From Dehalococcoidia bacterium (GTDB lineage: Bacteria; Chloroflexota; Dehalococcoidia; SpSt-223): a stretch of DNA of 64,000 nt. The notes beneath the pieces are model-generated. The model ran no database searches. It saw nothing but the letters and a program-made list of their open reading frames with translations, and was not told the origin of the DNA. The position numbers were made by a program, and so were the translations under genes. Shown here one piece after another: positions 36,631 through 44,440 of this stretch; position 1 is the first letter of the stretch; each line of letters opens with the position of its first letter. The stretch is from assembly GCA_025054935.1 (NCBI GenBank), contig JANWZD010000013.1, positions 1 to 64,000 of the forward strand, read 5' to 3'.

Positions 36631-37529
36631 TGGATACCGCCGACAAACTGCTCAAGTTCCTCCAGTTCAAGGTCGTCCGCCGCTTGGACGGCATCCTGCA
36701 GGGGGACTACACCGGGGTCTTCTACGGTCCTGGCATGGAACTGGGCGAGGTCCGCGAATATCAGCTGGGCGACGATGTCCGCCGCATCGACTGGAATGTC
36801 ACCGCCCGCACTACCCGCGTCCATGTCCGCCAATACATTGAGGAGCGCGAGATCACGGCGTGGCTGCTTGTCGACCGGAGCCCCTCGATCGATTTCGGCA
36901 CGACCCTCCAGTCGAAGCATGACCTCGTAACCGAGTTTGTTGGGCTGATGGCGCATCTGTACACGCGCCACGGCAACCGGGTGGGGATGGTGACCTTCTC
37001 GAGCGAGATCGACCGGGTGATCCCGCCTGCCGGCGGCCGCCTTCAGACGCTGCGGCTGATCAGCGCGCTCCAGAACCCGGGCGCAGCGGCGTTCAGCGGC
37101 ACCACTAATCTTGCCGCTGTCCTAGAACGCGCCCACCGCTTCCTGCGTCGGCGCAGCCTCGTTTTCGTCATTTCGGACTTCATCGTCCCGAGCGGCTGGG
37201 AGCGCCATCTTCAGCTGCTCGCCCAGCGCCACGACGTCGTCGTGGTGCATGTTGTCGACCCGCGCGAGCGCGAACTGCCGGATATTGGGCTGCTGCGGCT
37301 GGAAGACCCGGAGACCGGCGAGCAGCTCTGGATCGACACCTCGCACAAGCCGACGCGGGAGCGGTTCCGGACAGCGGTGGCGGAGCGCGACCGTCGGCTG
37401 TCCGCCACGCTTGCGAGCGCCGCTGTCGACCTTGTTACACTTTCCACGGCGGAGCCGTTGATCGAGCCGCTTTTGCGGTTTGTCGCGCTGCGCAAAAGGA
37501 GGCGCCCGTGGGTTTCTCTTGGCCGCTAG
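36630..37529 (+). CDS. DUF58 domain-containing protein
   Basis: A 299-residue protein. The DUF58 signature is GMELGEVREYQLGDDVRRIDWNVTART (read in part at residues 30-60), and WLLVDRSPSIDFG begins a degenerate VWA-like fold. No membrane helix is present. It starts one base into the moxR stop codon and overlaps the VWA gene by 22 bp, so all three are translationally coupled. DUF58 proteins usually bridge MoxR and the VWA partner. Confidence 0.93.
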   Translation: MDTADKLLKFLQFKVVRRLDGILQGDYTGVFYGPGMELGEVREYQLGDDVRRIDWNVTARTTRVHVRQYIEEREITAWLLVDRSPSIDFGTTLQSKHDLVTEFVGLMAHLYTRHGNRVGMVTFSSEIDRVIPPAGGRLQTLRLISALQNPGAAAFSGTTNLAAVLERAHRFLRRRSLVFVISDFIVPSGWERHLQLLAQRHDVVVVHVVDPRERELPDIGLLRLEDPETGEQLWIDTSHKPTRERFRTAVAERDRRLSATLASAAVDLVTLSTAEPLIEPLLRFVALRKRRRPWVSLGR

Positions 37530-38521
37530 CCCTCTTGGGGTTGCTGGTCATTCCGTTGCTCATCGCAACGTATATCCTGCTGCAGCGCCGCCGTACTCGC
37601 TATGCCGTGCGCTTCACGAACCTCGCGCTGCTGAAGGAGGTCGCCCCTCGGGCGCCGGGCTGGCGGCGGCATATCCCGGCGGCACTCTTCCTGCTCGCCG
37701 TCACGGCGATGATCCTCGCCCTCGCTCGTCCGCATCTCGAGGTACCCGTGCCTATCGAGCAGAGCTATGTCATGCTCGCGATTGATACGTCGCGCAGCAT
37801 GGAAGCGAACGACATGCAGCCGACGCGGATGGAGGCAGCAAAAGAGGCCGCCAAGCAGTTCGTCAGCTCGCTCCCGAAGACTGCTCGCGTCGGCGTTGTC
37901 TCCTTCTCGGATCGCGCGGTCATAAACCTTCCGCCAACGGATGATCACAAGATCGTCATCGAAACGATCGACAAGCTCGGCACCCAGGCCGCGACTGCGA
38001 TCGGCGAAGGGATCATGGCCAGCCTCTCCGTGCTGCCGGGCGGCGAGCTGGCGCAGCAGCGCCCGGGCAATCCCTCCTCGCCAGCCAATCCGCCAAGCCG
38101 GGGCGGGCAGCCCCAGCGGCCGCCCGCGAATGTGCCCTCGACTATCGTGCTGCTCTCTGATGGAGCGTCCAACCGCGGCATCTCGCCGCTCCAAGCGGCG
38201 CGTGAAGCGAAGGAACGCAACGTCAAGGTCTATACCATCGGCATCGGTACCCGCGAAGGCGGCACGGTGATAAGTGGCGGTCAGGTGCTGCGCGTCTATC
38301 TCGACGAGGCGACGCTGCGGCGCATCGCCGAGATCACGGAGGCTGAGTATTTCTTCGCGCCAAACGAGCGCGACCTTGCCCGTGTCTACAAGAGCCTCGG
38401 CTCGACGGTCGGGTGGGAGCGCCAGCAGACGGAGGTGACTGCCGGCGTGACTGCCGCTGCTCTCATCCTCTCGCTCGCCGGCGGCCTGCTCTCCTTGCTC
38501 TGGTTTAACCGGCTGCCGTAA
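37508..38521 (+). CDS. VWA domain-containing membrane protein (BatA-like)
   Basis: A 337-residue protein with two N-terminal membrane helices (WPLALLGLLVIPLLIATYIL and PAALFLLAVTAMILAL), a cytoplasmic or periplasmic VWA domain, and a C-terminal helix (AALILSLAGGLLSLLWF). The MIDAS motif is DTSRSM with later T and D residues (VLLSDGASN). A proline-rich insert (residues about 190-210) interrupts the VWA fold. The GTG at 37508 has AAGGAGG upstream. It ends the moxR operon. Confidence 0.93.
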   Translation: MGFSWPLALLGLLVIPLLIATYILLQRRRTRYAVRFTNLALLKEVAPRAPGWRRHIPAALFLLAVTAMILALARPHLEVPVPIEQSYVMLAIDTSRSMEANDMQPTRMEAAKEAAKQFVSSLPKTARVGVVSFSDRAVINLPPTDDHKIVIETIDKLGTQAATAIGEGIMASLSVLPGGELAQQRPGNPSSPANPPSRGGQPQRPPANVPSTIVLLSDGASNRGISPLQAAREAKERNVKVYTIGIGTREGGTVISGGQVLRVYLDEATLRRIAEITEAEYFFAPNERDLARVYKSLGSTVGWERQQTEVTAGVTAAALILSLAGGLLSLLWFNRLP

Positions 38522-38779
38522 AGGGCGCCGTGTCGGGCGGTCCTCGCGCCCGGGCGCATTCAGCCTGCTCGTGCTGCGGCTGTGGGTGCCGCTCGGGCGG
38601 TCGCGGCACGTACCTTTCGGGCGTGCGCTCTCCCGAGCAGGGGGGCCGCGCTTGTTCCAAAGGCGGGATAGTCGCTTTTCCGAGTGCGCTCGGCGCGGCA
38701 TGTTCCCGCATCCACTGCCGCTTTTGTGATCGCTCCCGGCGCGGCTGGAGGTGCGGCGAGCAGCGTCCCTGCTGCGGTC

Positions 38780-38823
38780 GGGATTGCCGTGGCCCTCCTT
38801 CCAGTCGGACCTCGCAATGGCGG
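38780..38823 (+). repeat. CATTGCGAG-type dispersed repeat, copy 2
   Basis: It begins GGGATTGCCGTGGCC and ends CCTCGCAATGGCG. The ends match those of the copy at 38971-39010, and the inverse orientation matches 39372-39408. Confidence 0.55.
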
Positions 38824-38970
38824 TGGCGGTGAGCACGGGGTTCGAGGCGGCACGGCAGACAGTCCCGGTTCGGAGCGGGCCGCGCGGTGACGATGGTCGT
38901 GGCCGGCGCGTCTGTGGCGGTTTTCGCCTGCTCCCCCCGCGCGGTGTCGGCGCCTCGAATGGCCGCGTTC

Positions 38971-39010
38971 GGGATTGCCACGGCCGCCTCCGGCGGGCCT
39001 CGCAATGACG
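38971..39010 (+). repeat. CATTGCGAG-type dispersed repeat, copy 3
   Basis: It begins GGGATTGCCACGGCC and ends CCTCGCAATGACG, with a CCGCCTCCGGCGG palindrome in the centre. It runs directly into the 32-base direct repeat. Confidence 0.6.
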
Positions 39011-39104
39011 ATGGAGTTGGGCGCTGGGTGTCGCCCTCGGCAAATTCTGAAAATTTGGCCGAGGGAACCTCCCAATGACGATGGAGTTGGGCGCTGGGTG
39101 TCGC
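39003..39104. repeat. 32-base direct repeat at 70-base period flanking an imperfect hairpin
   Basis: CAATGACGATGGAGTTGG and the following GCGCTGGGTGTCGC occur identically at 39003-39034 and 39073-39104. Between them, CCCTCGGC...GCCGAGGG with an inner AAATT/AATTT pairing (39034-39065) forms an imperfect hairpin. With only two copies and a palindromic spacer it is not a CRISPR array. Confidence 0.7.
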
Positions 39105-39371
39105 TGGTGGGCGACAGACGCTCCCGCGCATGCCTGGCGTCGCGCGGGCGTGGAACGGATGCCCGGAGCACCCCATTCACTTGCAGCCGTCATGCCAAGA
39201 AAAGCCGTGTCTGCCATGCCCCGTGCCGTCTGGAAGTGGACCGAGTGGGACCGCCGTTTAGCTGGCATTGCGGCGGCGGCTGGCGACGGCATGGCTACCC
39301 CCCTTGCCGCACGGCAGCATTGCGAGCGGAGAACAGAGACGGAGGAGATGGCTACCCGCCTCGTTGCCGGG

Positions 39372-39408
39372 CGTCATTGCGAGGCCGCGCAGCGGCCGCG
39401 GCACTCCC
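39372..39408 (-). repeat. CATTGCGAG-type dispersed repeat, inverted copy
   Basis: It begins CGTCATTGCGAGG, has the palindromic core CCGCGCAGCGGCCGCGG and ends GCACTCCC, which is the inverse of the copies at 38780 and 38971. A partial copy starting GCATTGCGAG lies about 55 bases upstream, and ATGGCTACCC follows each partial copy. Confidence 0.55.
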
Positions 39409-39642
39409 GACCGTGCCACGACCGCGCGCTTTCGTCCTCCTCGCCGCTTTGGAAGGCGTGCGGCAGACGGGGTGCCCAAACCCGCCGGAGCTAGGCCCCG
39501 CCAGCATCCGTTCGGCCGAGCGATCGTTCACCGTGACAGGCGGCTCGTGAGCGCCTCGTCACTGCCGTTCTCGGCCCGGGGCGCGGCAGCAGGGGCAGGG
39601 CGGCAGCCCGCAGAAGGCACGTGAACGCTATCCTAGCTCGAA

Positions 39643-41202
39643 GTGAGCAGCGACCTTCTGACTCGCAAGCGGACATCCGCGCCGGTGCGCCTGACCCCGA
39701 GCGGGGTCGTCGTTGGCGCCTACCTCGGCAGCGTCGCGCTCAGCCTCGTCATCGCCTTGGGCTTGAGCGGCGGCCGGTTCGCTTACTCCCTCGATGATCC
39801 GTACATCCACCTCGAACTGGCGCGGTCGATCGCGCGCGGCCACTACGGCGTCAATCCGGGCGAGGTCTCTTCCCCGGCATCGAGCGCGCTCTGGCCGTTC
39901 CTGCTCGCGCCGTTCGCGGCGCTCGGGGTCGAAGAGTTTGTCCCGCTCGTCGCCGGGATCGGGTTTAGCGCGGCGACAGCGCGGCTGGTCGTCGCAGTTG
40001 TTGAGCGGGCGCTGCCGGGCGTTTCCTTCCGGCGCCGGGCGGGCGTGGTCATCCTCGCCCTAGCGATCATCCTCGCGACCAATCTCATCGGGCTGGCGCT
40101 GAACGGGATGGAAACCTCCCTCCAAGTGCTGCTCGCCGGGCTTGCCCTGCTCGGGTTGCTGCGCGAGCGCGAGACGGGGCGCGTCGACGGCTGGCTCGCG
40201 CCGGCCCTCATTCTCGGCCCTCTCGTCCGCTATGAGAACCTCGCGCTCACCGTGCCGGCTGTCGGCTATCTCCTCCTGCGGCGTCAAGCGATGGCGGCCC
40301 TTGTTACCCTCGGCGGCGTGCTGCTGACGCTCGGCGCGTTCACGGCGTTTCTGCTCCTGCTCGGCCAAGGCCCGCTGCCGACCTCGGTGCTTGCCAAGAG
40401 CGGTCTTGCTGCCGGGAGCGGGCTGCACAACTGGCTCGCCGACCAGCTGACGACGTCCCTGCGCGCCCAGCCGTTCGTGCCGGGCTGGATGCTGATCCTC
40501 GCTATCAGCTGGCTGGCCGGCAGCGCCGACCGGCCGCTCATCGGCTGGCTGCTCGCCGCAGCGACGCTCCAGATCGTCGCCGGCAGATGGGGCTGGATGG
40601 GCCGCTATGAGATGTATCTCATGCTCCCGCTCTACCTCGTCGTCACGCTCGTGATCAGCCCGCTGCTGCGGCCGTTCGTCGACCGCCGGCCGCCGCTCTA
40701 TCTCGCCGCTGCCGTCATCTTGACGCTCGTCGTGACCGCGCGCACCGGTGTGTACCCGACCCTCGTCACCCCGCCGATGATGGCCAACGTTGCCCACGAG
40801 CACGGCACGCTCCACCGCATCGCCGTCGCCTACGGCCGGCCGGTCGGCGTGAACGACCTCGGCTGGGTCTCCTATCGCAACGACGCCTACGTGCTCGATT
40901 TTTGGGGGCTCGCCTCGCGGGAGGCGCTGACGCGGCGGCTGGTCGGCGGCGACTGGATGGACAGCCTTGCCGAGCGCTATGGCGTCCAACTCGTGCTGAT
41001 CTACGACGAGTGGTTTCCCGAGCGCCCGAAGAGCTGGATCCGCGTTGCCACCATCCGGCCGGCGATCGTCCGCAATCACCCGGTCGCCGTCTTCGCCCGC
41101 GATGCTGTCACCGCGGCCGAGGCGCGCCGGCTGCTCGCCGACCTCGCCGGAACGCTCGGCGGCGTCGCGATCGACTTCCCGCCCGAGACAGCGGCGCGTT
41201 GA
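39643..41202 (+). CDS. Polytopic membrane protein, GT-C glycosyltransferase-like
   Basis: A 519-residue protein with about ten membrane helices and a soluble C-terminal region from about residue 385. After the first helix comes LDDPYIHLELARSIARGHYG: an acidic DD pair (residues 51-52) in the first extracytoplasmic loop is the hallmark of lipid-phosphosugar-dependent GT-C transferases. SSPASSALWPFLLAPF and GMETSLQVLL follow. The C-terminal part (VNDLGWVSYRNDAYVLDFWGLAS) recurs in this membrane-protein group. The start is GTG 39643. Donor and acceptor are unknown. It lies 43 bp upstream of the CoA-transferase gene. Confidence 0.75.
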   Translation: MSSDLLTRKRTSAPVRLTPSGVVVGAYLGSVALSLVIALGLSGGRFAYSLDDPYIHLELARSIARGHYGVNPGEVSSPASSALWPFLLAPFAALGVEEFVPLVAGIGFSAATARLVVAVVERALPGVSFRRRAGVVILALAIILATNLIGLALNGMETSLQVLLAGLALLGLLRERETGRVDGWLAPALILGPLVRYENLALTVPAVGYLLLRRQAMAALVTLGGVLLTLGAFTAFLLLLGQGPLPTSVLAKSGLAAGSGLHNWLADQLTTSLRAQPFVPGWMLILAISWLAGSADRPLIGWLLAAATLQIVAGRWGWMGRYEMYLMLPLYLVVTLVISPLLRPFVDRRPPLYLAAAVILTLVVTARTGVYPTLVTPPMMANVAHEHGTLHRIAVAYGRPVGVNDLGWVSYRNDAYVLDFWGLASREALTRRLVGGDWMDSLAERYGVQLVLIYDEWFPERPKSWIRVATIRPAIVRNHPVAVFARDAVTAAEARRLLADLAGTLGGVAIDFPPETAAR

Positions 41203-41245
41203 CGTTCCGCCAGCACCACGGTAGCATCGCCGCGACGGAGGGACC

Positions 41246-43609
41246 ATGACCGTCTCGGCGTTGGACGGCGTGCGCGTGCTCGACCTTGCCGGGCCGCTCG
41301 GCTGGTACTGCACGAAGGTGCTGGCCGACCTCGGCGCCGATGTGCTGCGGATTGAGCCGCCGGGCGGCGACCCGGCGCGCCGGCTTGGACCGTTCCTCGA
41401 CGGCGACTCGCTCTCCTACCGCTTCTTCAACACCTCGAAGCGGGCGCGAACGCTCGACCTTGCCGACCCGATGGGCGTTGCGGCGCTGCGGGCCTTGGCG
41501 CGGGAGGCCGACCTGCTGGTGACGACCGAGCGGCTGCCGCTGCGCTACGAAGAGGCCGCCGCCGACAACCCGCGGCTGGTCTGGACGGCGATCACCCCCT
41601 TCGGCCTAAGCGGCCCGCATGCCGAGTGGCGGGCGACCGACATCGTCGGCCTCGCTGCCGGCGGTCTGCTGCACCTTGCGGGCATGCCCGGCAGCCCGCC
41701 GAGCCACCCGCCGCAGGAGTTCGCCTATTTCCAAGCGGGGCTGATGGGCGCCGTCGGCTCGCTCATCGCGCTGCGTCAGGCCGCGCGCACCGGCCGCGGC
41801 CAGGTCGTCGATGTTTCAATGCAGGAGTCGCTCCTCAATGCGCTCGAGAACACCCTCGGCTTCTGGGATCTGATGGGCATCGCGCGCTGCCGGCTTGGCC
41901 GAAAGTCGTTCAGCGGTCAAGCCGCTGTCATCAAGTGCGCCGACGGCTACATCATCGGCTGGCTCGGCCGGCGCTGGCCGCCCTTCGTCCAGTGGCTGGA
42001 GCGCGAAGGACTGCTCCCCGACCACTGGCGCGGCCCCGAATGGGACGACGTTGAGTACCGCTTCCAGCACCTCGACGAGATCGACGAGGTGATGCAGCGG
42101 CTGATCGCCAAACTCGACCGCGCCACCCTCGTCGCCGAGTCGCAGCGGCGGCGGATCGCCAATGGCCCCGTCATCAACCTGAAGGAGCTGCTGGAGGAGC
42201 CGCAGCTCATCGGCCGCGACTACTGGGTGGACGTGGAGCATCAGGACGGCCGCGTTGTCCGCTACCCCGGTGCGCCCTACAAGCTGTCGAAGACGCCGTG
42301 GCGGGTCCGGCGGCCGGCGCCGGTGGCGGGCGAGCATGACGGCCAAGGCTGGCTCGCCGAACGGCTGCCCGCTCCGGCACCGAGCAGCGCCGGCCGGCTC
42401 CCGCTCGACGGCATCCGGATCATCGACTTCACGTGGCAGATCGCCGGGCCGCTCAGTTCGCAGATCTTCGCCGACCACGGCGCCGAGGTGATCAAAGTGG
42501 AGAGCAGCGTCCATCCGGACGGGCTACGGACGATGCTCGTTCCCCGCCCGCCCTGGACCGACAGCCTGAACCAGAGCGGGATCTTCAACATGTTCAACAC
42601 CTCGAAGCGGTCGATCACGCTCAACCTCCAGACCGAGGGCGGGCACGCCCTCCTCCGCCGGCTGATCGCGGTCGCGGATGTCGTGATCGACAATTACGGC
42701 GTCGACCCCTACCCCCGCTGGGGAATGAGCGAAGCGGCGCTGCGGGCGATCAACCCGGACATCATCATCGCTCGCTCGTCGGTCATGGGGCGCTCCGGCC
42801 CCCAGCAGCACTTCATCGGCTTCGGCTACTCGATCAGCGGCCAAGCAGGGCTCAATGCCGCAATCGGCTTCCCGGGCGACCCGCCCGTTGCCGTCTGCAC
42901 CGCTCACCCGGATTATTCCTGCAATCCGTATCACCTAGTGATCGCCATCCTCGCCGCGCTCCACCATCGCGACCGGACAGGCGAAGGACAGCTGATCGAC
43001 CTCTCGCAGCACGAGAGCACGGTGGTGATGAACGGCGCGTCCCTGCTCGACTACACTGCCAACGGCGTCGTCGCCCAGCCGAGCGCGAACCGGCATCCTC
43101 AACGCGCTCCCCACGGCGCCTATCCTGCCCGCGGCAACGACCGCTGGGTGGCGCTCGCCTGCGAGAGCGACGACGAGTGGCGGCGCCTTGCGGCCGCGAT
43201 CGGCCAGCCCGAGCTTGCTGACGACCCGCGCTTTGCCACTCTTGCAGCGCGCAAAGCGAATGAGGACGCCCTCGATGCCATCATCGCCGGCTGGACCCGG
43301 CAGTGGACCCCGCGGGAGGCCGCCGAACGGCTGCAGGCGGCGGGCGTTCCGGCCGCGCCGGCAAACACGGTAACCGACCTTCTGCGCGACCAGCATCTCC
43401 TCGCGCGGCGGCGCTACCGGCGGATCGACCACCCTGAGCTTGGATCTACCCTCGTCAGCGAACCAGGGTTTCTGCTCACCGAGACGCCTCTCCTTCCGCG
43501 CCGTCATCCTGTTCTGCTCGGCGAGGATACCGAGGCGATCCTGCGCGACCTGCTCGGCCTCGATGACGAGGCGATCGCGATGCACTATGTCGAAGGCGTG
43601 CTGCAGTAG
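41246..43609 (+). CDS. Tandem-fused type III CoA-transferase (CaiB/BaiF), two full copies in one chain
   Basis: A 787-residue protein with two complete family III CoA-transferase domains, about residues 1-375 and 390-787; typical enzymes are about 400 residues and dimerise as interlocked rings. Both copies have the start motif (DGVRVLDLAGPLGWYC; DGIRIIDFTWQIAGPL), the NTSKR motif, and the catalytic aspartate: D189 in VVDVSMQES and D585 in LIDLSQHEST. Both sites look competent. It is convergent with the iclR gene, whose stop codon lies two bases away. The substrate acid is unknown, probably a degradation intermediate. Confidence 0.94.
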   Translation: MTVSALDGVRVLDLAGPLGWYCTKVLADLGADVLRIEPPGGDPARRLGPFLDGDSLSYRFFNTSKRARTLDLADPMGVAALRALAREADLLVTTERLPLRYEEAAADNPRLVWTAITPFGLSGPHAEWRATDIVGLAAGGLLHLAGMPGSPPSHPPQEFAYFQAGLMGAVGSLIALRQAARTGRGQVVDVSMQESLLNALENTLGFWDLMGIARCRLGRKSFSGQAAVIKCADGYIIGWLGRRWPPFVQWLEREGLLPDHWRGPEWDDVEYRFQHLDEIDEVMQRLIAKLDRATLVAESQRRRIANGPVINLKELLEEPQLIGRDYWVDVEHQDGRVVRYPGAPYKLSKTPWRVRRPAPVAGEHDGQGWLAERLPAPAPSSAGRLPLDGIRIIDFTWQIAGPLSSQIFADHGAEVIKVESSVHPDGLRTMLVPRPPWTDSLNQSGIFNMFNTSKRSITLNLQTEGGHALLRRLIAVADVVIDNYGVDPYPRWGMSEAALRAINPDIIIARSSVMGRSGPQQHFIGFGYSISGQAGLNAAIGFPGDPPVAVCTAHPDYSCNPYHLVIAILAALHHRDRTGEGQLIDLSQHESTVVMNGASLLDYTANGVVAQPSANRHPQRAPHGAYPARGNDRWVALACESDDEWRRLAAAIGQPELADDPRFATLAARKANEDALDAIIAGWTRQWTPREAAERLQAAGVPAAPANTVTDLLRDQHLLARRRYRRIDHPELGSTLVSEPGFLLTETPLLPRRHPVLLGEDTEAILRDLLGLDDEAIAMHYVEGVLQ

Positions 43610-43611
43610 GC

Positions 43612-44373
43612 TCACCGGGCGCCGAAGGCGCGGCTGATCGCCTGCGCGGCCGTTTGGACGTCGGGGAGATGGGCAGCGGCGCGCGCGAGCGGCCAGCGCG
43701 ACGCTGGTCCGACGACTGAGAGCGCCGCGATCGCTCCCCGCGGCCCGAGCACGGGGACCGAAACGACATTGAACTCCGGCGCTCGCTCTGCCGGCCCAAT
43801 CTGATAGCCGCGCGCCGCGATTTCCTCGATGAGCGCGCGCAGCCGGCCGGCCTCCTCCTCGCCGCGGGTGGCGCGCACCCAGTCGAGATAGGCGTCGCGG
43901 GCGGGGGACGGCGCGAAAGCGAGCAGCACCTTTCCCGGCACGCCCGCTTCAAGGCGGTCTGGCGTGTCGAGCGCGGCGGCGAAGTGGGCGGGATGGCGGC
44001 TCTCGACTTGGAGAATGCAGACGCGCTCGCGGCCGAAGCTGGTGACGAGCGTGACTGTCTCCCCGGTGCGGTCGCGCAGGTCCTGCATCGGCGGCAAGGC
44101 AGCCCAGCGCAGATGATCGCGCTGGTTGAACTGCTCGACCAGCACCCAGAGACGAGCACTAACGCTGTAGCGGCCTGTCACCGGGTCGTCGTAAATGACG
44201 CCGAGGTCGAGGAGCTCTTGAAGAAGCCGGTGGGCAGTTGCAGGCGCAAGCCCGGCGCGGCGCGCGATCTCGCGTGTTGACGCGCCGGCGGGAGCGGCAG
44301 CGAGCCCTTCAAGCAGGGCGAGGTAGCGCCGGAAGGCGCCGCGCCGGACGGCTGGTTGACGGCGGGTCGGCAT
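43612..44373 (-). CDS. IclR family transcriptional regulator
   Basis: A 253-residue regulator. The N-terminal winged HTH is STREIARRAGLAPATAHRLLQELLDLGVI, and the C-terminal IclR effector domain includes LEAGVPGKVLLAF and FNVVSVPVLGPRGAIAALSVVGP. Start choice: ATG 44373 (MPTRRQ) or ATG 44391; ATG 44412 would put coding sequence over the operator. It is divergent from the LLM gene at 44441, and a direct repeat between them is its likely binding site. It probably controls the LLM genes and possibly the CoA-transferase, which ends two bases from its own stop. Confidence 0.92.
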   Translation of the reverse strand: MPTRRQPAVRRGAFRRYLALLEGLAAAPAGASTREIARRAGLAPATAHRLLQELLDLGVIYDDPVTGRYSVSARLWVLVEQFNQRDHLRWAALPPMQDLRDRTGETVTLVTSFGRERVCILQVESRHPAHFAAALDTPDRLEAGVPGKVLLAFAPSPARDAYLDWVRATRGEEEAGRLRALIEEIAARGYQIGPAERAPEFNVVSVPVLGPRGAIAALSVVGPASRWPLARAAAHLPDVQTAAQAISRAFGAR

Positions 44374-44429
44374 GGTGGCTATACTGCTCATACTTGAAAC
44401 AGTGTAGCTCATTTTTGAAACAGCGACAA
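44356..44429. promoter_or_regulatory. Divergent overlapping promoters with 21-bp direct-repeat operator (iclR / LLM)
   Basis: Plus-strand promoter: TTGACG (44356-44361), 18 bases, TATACT (44380-44385), serving the LLM gene at 44441. Minus-strand promoter: TTGTCG (complement of 44424-44429), 17 bases, TACACT (complement of 44401-44406), serving iclR. Overlying both are two near-identical units at a 21-base period: GCTCATACTTGAAACAG (44386-44402) and GCTCATTTTTGAAACAG (44407-44423), 15 of 17 identical. This is two helical turns, so a tetrameric or paired IclR dimer could bind one face. Confidence 0.65.
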
Positions 44430-44440
44430 GGAGGAGAGCG

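Larger units (their letters stand above)
38522..39642. other. 1.1-kb gene-free stretch carrying dispersed repeats
   Basis: No intact gene is visible. It holds several copies of a CATTGCGAG-type repeat. In one orientation GGGATTGCC and CCTCGCAATG(A/G)CG bracket about 40 bases, at 38780-38823 and 38971-39010. In the other orientation a copy lies at 39372-39408, with partial copies nearby. A 32-base direct repeat lies at 39003-39034 and 39073-39104. Open frames across it are repeats translated by chance. Confidence 0.55.

Noticed and set aside
39003-39104. CRISPR array
   Set aside because: Only two repeat copies, and the spacer is itself a palindrome; no cas genes are in the window.
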